Source of the DNA: an uncultured Bacteroidales bacterium
GTDB taxonomy: Bacteria; Bacteroidota; Bacteroidia; Bacteroidales; UBA932
Direction of reading: 5' to 3'
Assembly (NCBI GenBank): GCA_905235775.1
Contig: CAJOMY010000012.1
Coordinates: forward strand, 1 to 17,977
DNA: 17,977 nt
A program made the position numbers and the translations under genes. Under the pieces are notes generated by a model that saw nothing but the letters and a program-made list of their open reading frames with translations, did no database searches and was not told where the DNA came from. This document shows, piece after piece, positions 6,803 to 12,796 of the stretch (positions are counted from its first letter, which is position 1; each line of letters opens with the position of its first letter).

Positions 6803-7688
6803 GGACGACCTCCTTTTCTTTGGCCTTGCGGTCGGCAATACGTTTCTTGACGGCTTCCTTGTCGAGCTCCTTCGGGAAGTTCACGCCGTGGATGGCGCCG
6901 GTCGGGCAGACCGCCTCGCACTCGCGGCAGAGTTTGCACTTCGCCGGGTCGATCCAGGCCACGTTGTCCGTGACCGTGATCGCGTCGTGCGTGCAGGTCC
7001 TGGCGCAGAGGCCGCAGCCGATGCAGGCATTGGCGCAGGCCTTCTTCGCCGCCGGTCCCTTGTCCTTGTTGACGCAGGAGACGTACATGCGCATGCCGCG
7101 CGGCCCCTTCGGCCGCAGTTCGATGATGTGCCTGGGACAGGCCTTGGCGCAGGCGCCGCAGGCGGTACACTTGTCCTGGTCCACGACGGGGAGTCCCGTC
7201 GACGGGTCCATCGACAGGGCGCCGAACTGGCAGGCGGCCGCACAGTCGCCGCAGCCCAGGCAGCCGAAGGCGCAGCCGGTGTCGCCGCTGTAGAGGGCGG
7301 CCTTGACCCGGCAGGACTGCGCACCGTCGTAGTCATTGATGCGCGGACGTGCTTCACAGCTGCCGTTGCAGCGGACCACCGCCACCTGCGGGGCCTTGGC
7401 GGCCACGGTGAGACCGAGGATGGAAGCCACCTTCTGCATCACTTCGTCGCCGCCGACCGGGCAGTACTGGCTGTCCAGGTTGGAAGCTTTGACCGCCGCA
7501 TCGGCGAAAGCGCGGCATCCGGCAAAGCCGCAACCGCCGCAATTGGCGCCCGGCATCACCTTCTCCACTTCGTCAATCCGGGGGTCCTCCTCGACCCGGA
7601 ACTTGCGTGCCACCCAGAAGAGGATGAGCGCAAGCAGCAGGCCCAGGACGGACAGGATTGCGACGGTCCAGATAATAGTCTGAGTCAT
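6795..7688 (-). CDS. rnfB: Ion-translocating oxidoreductase subunit RnfB (ferredoxin-accepting Fe-S protein)
   Basis: The 297-residue product has one N-terminal membrane helix (about 5-27). A four-cysteine Fe-S domain with C50, C53, C58, C76 follows. Cysteines at 143, 146, 149, 153 with neighbours at 107, 111, 126 and 139 come next. Three regular 4Fe-4S motifs complete it: C174/177/180/184, C222/225/228/232 and C251/254/257/261. RnfB takes electrons from reduced ferredoxin and feeds the membrane chain. The cluster count is high, as in RnfB proteins outside the Gammaproteobacteria. The start ATG shares one base with the rseC stop (TAATG) and the end overlaps rnfC by eight bases, so it is part of the coupled operon. 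Confidence 0.97.
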   Translation of the reverse strand: MTQTIIWTVAILSVLGLLLALILFWVARKFRVEEDPRIDEVEKVMPGANCGGCGFAGCRAFADAAVKASNLDSQYCPVGGDEVMQKVASILGLTVAAKAPQVAVVRCNGSCEARPRINDYDGAQSCRVKAALYSGDTGCAFGCLGCGDCAAACQFGALSMDPSTGLPVVDQDKCTACGACAKACPRHIIELRPKGPRGMRMYVSCVNKDKGPAAKKACANACIGCGLCARTCTHDAITVTDNVAWIDPAKCKLCRECEAVCPTGAIHGVNFPKELDKEAVKKRIADRKAKEKEVVHG

Positions 7689-8107
7689 TATGCTTTAATG
7701 TTAAATATGTATTCGTTCCGGAGGCGTCCCCGCAGCAGCCAGATCAGGCCGTAGTACAGGGCGATGGCGCCGATGGCGACCAGGCCGGAAAGCAATTCGG
7801 TTCCGCCGGCGGACAACGTGCCCAACAGGGCGGCGATCATCACGAGGAGGGGGATCACATAGGCCAGCCATACGGCCTTGTGGCCCATGGAGGCCCGCAG
7901 GAGCACTTCCACTTCCTGCCCGACGCTGTAATTGTCCCAGCCCCGGGTCGGGAGCTCGACCTGCTTGACGGTGCTGTCCCCCAGGCTGCAGAGGCCCCGG
8001 GCGTGGCATGCGGCACACGCCGACTCCGACACGATCTCGACGGTCGTGACTTCGGGCGTGATGGAGACGATACGTCCGCGATGGGAGATTTCGCTATTGG
8101 AACTCAT
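7688..8107 (-). CDS. rseC: RseC/MucC-family membrane protein
   Basis: This 139-residue protein has the RseC layout: an N-terminal cytoplasmic segment with a redox-type cysteine set (C31, C34, C40), then two membrane helices (about 80-98 and 104-124) and a short basic tail. In Escherichia coli RseC works with the Rsx/Rnf complex in keeping SoxR reduced. Here it directly precedes rnfB with a one-base stop/start overlap, which supports a role in assembly or function of Rnf rather than SoxR alone; no soxR is visible. Its ATG at 8107 lies inside the end of dnaB, overlapping it by 14 bases. The family call is good from cysteines, topology and context; the molecular role in Bacteroidota is inferred. 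Confidence 0.88.
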   Translation of the reverse strand: MSSNSEISHRGRIVSITPEVTTVEIVSESACAACHARGLCSLGDSTVKQVELPTRGWDNYSVGQEVEVLLRASMGHKAVWLAYVIPLLVMIAALLGTLSAGGTELLSGLVAIGAIALYYGLIWLLRGRLRNEYIFNIKA

Positions 8108-9566
8108 TGTTAACCATGGTGTTCATGGCGGAGTCGATGGTCATTGACCCCGCCCGTGCGTCGAGCGAGTCGTCCAGTTCGACGAAGCGGATCTGCTCGC
8201 TCTTGAAGAGCATATCGATGTCACAGGTCTCGCCGTTCCGGTGCTTGGCGATGATGATCTGTGTCTTTTCCTTGTCCTCAGGGTTCTCGCTCAGCCCCAC
8301 GAAATCCGGCCGGTGGATGAAGATCACCATGTCCGCATCCTGCTCGATGGAGCCGGACTCGCGCAGGTCGCTCAGCTGCGGTTTGCCGCCGCTGCCCTGA
8401 CGCTGCACGGCCTGGCGGGAGAGCTGGGACAGGGCGATGATCGGCACGTCCAGCTCCTTGGCCGTGGCCTTGAGCGTACGGGAGATGGCAGCCACCTCCT
8501 GCTCCCGCAGGCCCTTCAGCTCAGAGGGGCCCTGCATCAGCTGCAGATAATCCACGACGATCAGGCGTACGCCCTTGTTCTTCACGAGGTTCTTGGCCTT
8601 GGTGCGAAACTCCATCAGCGGCAGGCCCGGCGTATCGTCGATGTAAAGCGGCGCCTTGGAAAGGGACTTGAGCTTGTACTCGAGCTGCTCCCATTCGTAG
8701 TCCTCCAGCTTCGCGCCTCCCTTGATCTTGTCGGCCGGCAGGCCGGACTCGGAAGTAATCAGGCGCTTGACGAGCTGGATGGCGGACATCTCCAGGGAGA
8801 AGAACGCCACCGCCATGTGATGGTCGACCGCGGCATTGCGCGCCAGGTTCAGCGAGAACGCCGTCTTGCCCACGGAAGGGCGGGCGGCCAGGATGATCAG
8901 GTCGGACTTCTGCCAGCCCATCGTGATGCGGTCAATGCTGTAGAACCCGGACGGCACGCCGTTCAGGCCGGTGTTGCCCTGCATCTCCTGGATGTCCGAC
9001 ATTGCGACGTTGATCAGGCTGCCGATGTCCTGCACCTCGCGGCGGACATTGCTTTGGATGGCATCATAGACCTTGCTCTGCGCCTTGTCGATCAGGTCGT
9101 CCACCTTGATCGAATCGTCGAACGAATCCCGGAGAATGTCGTACGAGGCGGAGATCAGGTCCCGCTGGATCGTCTTCTGTTTGAGGATCTTGACATAATA
9201 CTCGATGTGCGCGGCGGAGCCCACTTTCTCGGAGAGATTCGCCAGCACGACGGTTCCGCCCACGGCTTCCAGGTTCCCCTGGGCCTTGAGCTCGCTGCTG
9301 ACCGTGATGATGTCGACCGAGGTGTGGTCCGTCACCAGGCGGGCCATCGCCTCGAAGATCATCCGGTGCCTGGGATCATAGAAGCAGGAGGGAGTCAGCT
9401 CCTCCATGGCGAGATCCACGCACGAAGGCTCAAGCAGCATGGCGCCCAGCACGGCCTCCTCGACGTCCGGGGCCTGGGGCGGCTTGTTGCCGATCTCCAG
9501 ACCGAGTGTCTCGAGGTTGACCGCCTGGTCTTTCCTACGGGTGTTGCCGGGCCGTTGTGCAGCCAT
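8094..9566 (-). CDS. dnaB: Replicative DNA helicase DnaB
   Basis: The 490-residue protein matches the full DnaB layout: an N-terminal primase-interacting helical domain (about 30-135), a linker helix, and a RecA-like ATPase domain (about 200-465). Walker A is ARPSVGKT (228-235). The catalytic glutamate lies in FSLEMS (256-261, E259) and Walker B is IVVDYLQL (336-343, D339). KHRNG (441-445) holds the probable arginine finger. DnaB unwinds the lagging-strand template at the replication fork as a hexamer. No intein is present at the usual ATPase sites. The gene starts five bases after the zinc-ribbon gene and its 3' end overlaps rseC, so it sits in a run with the Rnf genes. Confidence 0.98.
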   Translation of the reverse strand: MAAQRPGNTRRKDQAVNLETLGLEIGNKPPQAPDVEEAVLGAMLLEPSCVDLAMEELTPSCFYDPRHRMIFEAMARLVTDHTSVDIITVSSELKAQGNLEAVGGTVVLANLSEKVGSAAHIEYYVKILKQKTIQRDLISASYDILRDSFDDSIKVDDLIDKAQSKVYDAIQSNVRREVQDIGSLINVAMSDIQEMQGNTGLNGVPSGFYSIDRITMGWQKSDLIILAARPSVGKTAFSLNLARNAAVDHHMAVAFFSLEMSAIQLVKRLITSESGLPADKIKGGAKLEDYEWEQLEYKLKSLSKAPLYIDDTPGLPLMEFRTKAKNLVKNKGVRLIVVDYLQLMQGPSELKGLREQEVAAISRTLKATAKELDVPIIALSQLSRQAVQRQGSGGKPQLSDLRESGSIEQDADMVIFIHRPDFVGLSENPEDKEKTQIIIAKHRNGETCDIDMLFKSEQIRFVELDDSLDARAGSMTIDSAMNTMVNNEFQ

Positions 9567-9571
9567 CCCGC

Positions 9572-10405
9572 CTAGATGTCGGGATTGACGATGATGCGCC
9601 CGCAGTGCTCGCAGATGACGAGCTTCTTGCCGGAGGCGATGTCAAGGATGCGCTGCGGCGTGATGGTGTGGAAGCAGCCTCCACAGGCGTCGCCATACGT
9701 GCCATCGTTTTTCTTGGGGAACAGCGTGACCACGGCGAGGTGGTTGTGGGCGTTGGCTCGGATGCGTTCGTAGGCGCTCAGCGTGCGCTCGTCGATCTTG
9801 GCCGCGCAGGCATCACGCCTGGCCTGGAGGGCCTTCTCCTCCTTGGCGGTGGACTCTACGATGGTGGACAGCTCTTCCTGCTTGGCCTTGAGGTCCTCCT
9901 CCCGGATGAGGATGCGGTCTGCGATGCGCTCACGGTCCTGCTTGCGCTCCTCAATGGCGTCGCGGGCATCGTTGATGTTCTTCTCGGCGATGGCCCGGAG
10001 CAGGCCCTGGTTTTCGAGCTCCTTGTTGATGGAGTCGAACTCGCGGCTGTTGGAGATGTGCTCCAGCTGGCTGCGATATTTCTCGATCTCGGCATCCAGC
10101 TCGACGATCTGCTTGTTGGCGTTGTCGATGGTGGCGTTGTAGCCCTCGATCAGCTGCCCGATCTTGTCGGACTTGGCACGCAGGCCGGCGAGTTCCTCCT
10201 CGAGGATGGCCACTTCGGCGGGCAGCTCGCCGCGCAGGTGGACCAGCTCATCGATGGCAACATCGGCCTCCTGCAGTTCATAAAGGACTTTGAGTTTCTC
10301 CTGGGTGCTCTGTTCGGTCTCCGCGAAGCTTTTCCGCAGGGAGACAAAAGTCTCCCGCTCGTCAATCGGAGTGGGCACTTTCGTTGTTTTCTTGGTGGTA
10401 GCCAT
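9572..10405 (-). CDS. Coiled-coil protein with C-terminal C4 zinc ribbon (CT398/zf-RING_7-like)
   Basis: The 277-residue product is mostly long, charged, heptad-like helix (about 35-205), predicted to form an antiparallel coiled-coil hairpin. A C4 zinc ribbon follows with C241, C244, C265 and C268. This architecture matches the bacterial zinc-ribbon family that includes chlamydial CT398 (CdsZ). The general function is not settled; partners proposed for relatives include secretion and regulatory proteins, which I do not transfer here. It begins 42 bases after a promoter-like box and is followed after five bases by dnaB, so it probably heads the dnaB-rseC-rnf transcript. The lysine-rich start (TKKTTK) may bind nucleic acid, but that is only suggestive. 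Confidence 0.85.
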   Translation of the reverse strand: MATTKKTTKVPTPIDERETFVSLRKSFAETEQSTQEKLKVLYELQEADVAIDELVHLRGELPAEVAILEEELAGLRAKSDKIGQLIEGYNATIDNANKQIVELDAEIEKYRSQLEHISNSREFDSINKELENQGLLRAIAEKNINDARDAIEERKQDRERIADRILIREEDLKAKQEELSTIVESTAKEEKALQARRDACAAKIDERTLSAYERIRANAHNHLAVVTLFPKKNDGTYGDACGGCFHTITPQRILDIASGKKLVICEHCGRIIVNPDI

Positions 10406-10447
10406 ATATGCTTTCTAGATGTTTATTACTACGTAATATTCAGCCTG

Positions 10448-10455
10448 CAAAGTTA
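10448..10455 (-). promoter_or_regulatory. Bacteroidota-type -7 box upstream of the zinc-ribbon/dnaB/rnf run
   Basis: The minus strand reads TAACTTTG, a full match to TAnnTTTG. Its first three bases are the stop codon of the MerR gene. About 42 bases of AT-rich leader separate it from the ATG at 10405. The expected -33 position has only a weak match. Support comes from consensus match plus its place in the largest gap of this part of the window. Confidence 0.45.
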
Positions 10456-10773
10456 GGAAATATTTTTCTTAATCTCCATAAGTTGCGCGCGGATTTCCTT
10501 GAGGGTTTCAAGGGCCTTGACGCTCCGGTCCACGGAGCGCCGGTCGGCCGAGAGCTGGAGGGCGGCGCCTTCCAGGGTGAGACCGCGATCCTTGACCAGG
10601 TGGTGGATCTGCTTGAAGGTCTCCACGTCCTCGGCGGTGAACTGTCGGTTGCCCTTGGCGTTGCGCCTGGGTTTGATGAATTTCGGGAAAGAATTGGACC
10701 AGAACCGAACCAGGGATACCGACTCGTCCAGGATACCGGCCACTTCGCCGATCGAGTAATACAGTTTCTCCAT
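10453..10773 (-). CDS. MerR-family transcriptional regulator (short)
   Basis: The 106-residue product has an N-terminal MerR-type winged helix-turn-helix (about 5-75), with YSIGEVAGIL as the first helix pair and VRFWSNSFP ahead of the wing. A short helical tail (about 80-104) is probably used for dimerisation. There is no cysteine-based metal site and no large effector domain, so the ligand cannot be named. It starts four bases after the stop of the preceding M23 peptidase gene, so it is co-transcribed with the peptidase pair. I recall this M23-MerR linkage from Bacteroidota genomes. Its targets are unknown; autoregulation of the envelope genes upstream would be a natural guess. Confidence 0.88.
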   Translation of the reverse strand: MEKLYYSIGEVAGILDESVSLVRFWSNSFPKFIKPRRNAKGNRQFTAEDVETFKQIHHLVKDRGLTLEGAALQLSADRRSVDRSVKALETLKEIRAQLMEIKKNIS

Positions 10774-10777
10774 ATCG

Positions 10778-11731
10778 TTAATCCATTGATTGCATGGTGT
10801 TGACGGACATGTACAGCATGTTCACGTATTCCGTCGGACTGACGGAGGCGAAGAAGAAGCCCACCGGATCCATCCCGGCGCCGTCCCGCCGCACTTCGTA
10901 GTGGAGGTGCGGAGCGAAGGCCTGTCCGGACATGCCCACGTCGCCGATGCGCTCACCGGCACGGACGCGCTGTCCGGCACGGACTTTCATGCTCTCCAGG
11001 TGGGCATAGACGGTCTCATAACCGCCTTCATGGGCGATCCGGACCGTGTTGCCGCCGCTTTTGCTCTTGCTGGCGGAAGTCACCGTCCCGTCGGCGGCGG
11101 CCAGCACGGGCGTGCCACGGGCGACGATGAGGTCGAGCCCTTCATGGTACACGTAGGCCTTGTAGAAAGGATCCATCTTGCGCCCTGTGGAGGCGCCCAC
11201 CTGCGGGTAAGTGATGTCCGCGATCGGAAGGGTCATCGGCGGCAGGACGAGGGACGTGTCCGAAAGGGCCCGGAAAATGCGCTCGAAGGCGGCGTCCACC
11301 AAACCGCAGCGCCCCAGCAGGCTGTCCGCCTTGTGACGGGTGTAAATGGTCAGCCGCTCTTCGGGGATGGTGTCGGCGACGCTGACGGCTCCCTGCGACT
11401 CCATCGGGTCCAGCATGGGCGCACCGTTGGAACGGAAGACCAGGCCATAGATCTCGTTGTCCTTGTGCTGCAGGCTGGCGATGGCGTCGCCCAGCAGCTG
11501 CTCACGCTCCTCAAGGCCGGGATACAGACGCTCGTACATGCGGATTTCGCGCTGCAGCCTGCGCTCCGTGTCCGTGCGGAACACCAGCGAGAAGGCCAGG
11601 TACACCAGTACGGCCAGCGTGAAAGTCAGCAACATATAGACCAGCAGCGTGAGCAGGGTCCGCCCGATCTGGCGCGGCCCCTTCCCGAAATGGAAGTTTT
11701 CGCTGTTGAATATGAAACCTCCCCTACCCAT
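10778..11731 (-). CDS. Membrane-anchored M23 (LytM-type) metallopeptidase, second of tandem pair
   Basis: The 317-residue protein has a short cytoplasmic start, one membrane helix (about 27-50), a helical periplasmic stretch (about 55-160) and a C-terminal LytM domain. Zinc ligands are present: H196 and D200 in HEGLD, and H277 in HLHYE, with H244 in YAHL as the catalytic histidine. The fold cleaves peptide cross-links in peptidoglycan. With all catalytic residues intact it is likely an active endopeptidase rather than an EnvC/NlpD-like activator, although specificity cannot be read. Its ATG overlaps the stop of the upstream paralogue by eight bases (ATGGGTAG), and the MerR gene starts four bases after its stop. 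Confidence 0.92.
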   Translation of the reverse strand: MGRGGFIFNSENFHFGKGPRQIGRTLLTLLVYMLLTFTLAVLVYLAFSLVFRTDTERRLQREIRMYERLYPGLEEREQLLGDAIASLQHKDNEIYGLVFRSNGAPMLDPMESQGAVSVADTIPEERLTIYTRHKADSLLGRCGLVDAAFERIFRALSDTSLVLPPMTLPIADITYPQVGASTGRKMDPFYKAYVYHEGLDLIVARGTPVLAAADGTVTSASKSKSGGNTVRIAHEGGYETVYAHLESMKVRAGQRVRAGERIGDVGMSGQAFAPHLHYEVRRDGAGMDPVGFFFASVSPTEYVNMLYMSVNTMQSMD

Positions 11732-12752
11732 TGCCTCCTCCCTGCCTGCTGCGCCGGAGCAGTTCCGTCGTGCCGGAGCGCTGGCCGTCCTGCGTGGCTT
11801 CCTGGCGCGAACCGATCAACGAGCGGTACTCATCAAGCGACATGTTGAAATCCATATAGTTCATCGGGTTCACGTGCTTGCCGCGGTACACCACCTCGTA
11901 GTGGAGATGCGGGCCGGTGGACTTGCCGGAGGAACCCACGTTGCCAATCTGCTCACCCCGCCGCACCTGCGCGCCCTCCTTCACGGAAATGGCACTGAGG
12001 TGCGCATAGCGGGTCTGATAGCCGAAGCCGTGGTCGATGACAACTTGGTTGCCATAGCCATTGGACCGGTACTCGGACATCGTCACCAGGCCGTCGCCCG
12101 TGGCATAGACCGGCGTGCCCGTGGCCGAAGCGAAGTCCTGTCCGGCGTGCGCCTCGCCCCCGCCAAAAACGGGATCCGTCCGGTAGCCGAATCCGCTGGA
12201 CAGACGGATTTTGGTGCGGTCCGGCAACACGGGCGGCACGCTGGGCACGCAGGAGAGCATGTCGCCCGCCGTGCGGGCCAGGCTGCCCACCTCATCCAGT
12301 GACTTGCCCTGGATATAGGCGCGCTTGATCAGATGGTCCAGCCGGCGCACGGTCCAGCCCAAGGAGGAGTTTGCACCCAGGCGGTCCAGTTCGGCGTAAC
12401 GGTTGATGCCGCCGAGGCCGGAATTCTTGACCTCGTCGGGGATCTCGCCCAAGCCGTAGATCGAGCGGTACACCTGGTCGTCACGCTGCTCGATGCCGGT
12501 CAGCGTACGTTCATACAGGTCCAGCCGGTTGGAGAGCAACTCTATGCGCGCCTCCCAGCGGGCCGCCCGGCGCCTCAGCATCGCGGTCTTCGGAAGTTCC
12601 CAATGGAAAACGGCGGTGTAGAGCCAGAAATACAGGACAACGAATCCCACGGCGGCCAGAATGGCCACCGCAAGACGCATGGGTTTGAGGTATTTGGGCT
12701 CTTCCTGCTCCTCGTACAGCAGCGTCTCCGGATTAAGGACGTACTTCGGCAT
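11724..12752 (-). CDS. Membrane-anchored M23 (LytM-type) metallopeptidase, first of tandem pair
   Basis: The 342-residue protein has a charged 24-residue cytoplasmic start, a membrane helix (about 27-48), a coiled periplasmic region (about 55-165) and a LytM domain with H202 and D206 in HAGQD, H251 in YAHL, and H282/H284 in PHLHYE. All zinc and catalytic residues are kept. It resembles the neighbouring 317-residue protein in order and topology, consistent with an old duplication; the periplasmic regions differ clearly. It would act on cell-wall peptide bonds in growth or division. A promoter-like box ends seven bases before the ATG, so this gene probably heads the M23-M23-MerR transcript. Confidence 0.92.
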   Translation of the reverse strand: MPKYVLNPETLLYEEQEEPKYLKPMRLAVAILAAVGFVVLYFWLYTAVFHWELPKTAMLRRRAARWEARIELLSNRLDLYERTLTGIEQRDDQVYRSIYGLGEIPDEVKNSGLGGINRYAELDRLGANSSLGWTVRRLDHLIKRAYIQGKSLDEVGSLARTAGDMLSCVPSVPPVLPDRTKIRLSSGFGYRTDPVFGGGEAHAGQDFASATGTPVYATGDGLVTMSEYRSNGYGNQVVIDHGFGYQTRYAHLSAISVKEGAQVRRGEQIGNVGSSGKSTGPHLHYEVVYRGKHVNPMNYMDFNMSLDEYRSLIGSRQEATQDGQRSGTTELLRRSRQGGGNG

Positions 12753-12759
12753 AGGAATG

Positions 12760-12767
12760 CAAAGATA
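12760..12767 (-). promoter_or_regulatory. Bacteroidota-type -7 box for the M23-M23-MerR unit
   Basis: The minus strand reads TATCTTTG, a full match to TAnnTTTG. A TTGG lies about 21 bases upstream, where a TTTG-like -33 element is expected. The box ends only seven bases before the ATG at 12752, implying a leader of a few bases at most. The 44-base gap after the fmt stop is AT-rich, unlike the flanking genes, which supports a promoter here. Confidence 0.55.
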
Positions 12768-12796
12768 CTAATTTTTTGCAAATTGCGCCCAATTAC

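Noticed and set aside
6803..6838. Upstream TTG start for rnfC adding 12 residues.
   Set aside because: The extra residues lie within rnfB coding sequence and are not conserved; the eight-base ATGGATAA overlap marks the usual coupled start at 6802.
4373..6850. An 825-codon open frame on the plus strand opposite rnfC and rnfD.
   Set aside because: It is a mirror of GC-rich coding DNA: the minus-strand frames encode full rnfC, rnfD and the end of rnfG with intact motifs, while the plus-strand translation is rich in His, Arg, Asp and Gly with no recognisable domain.
8094..9566. Possible intein in dnaB, a common site for them.
   Set aside because: The Walker A, Walker B and C-terminal motifs are continuous and the 490-residue length is normal.
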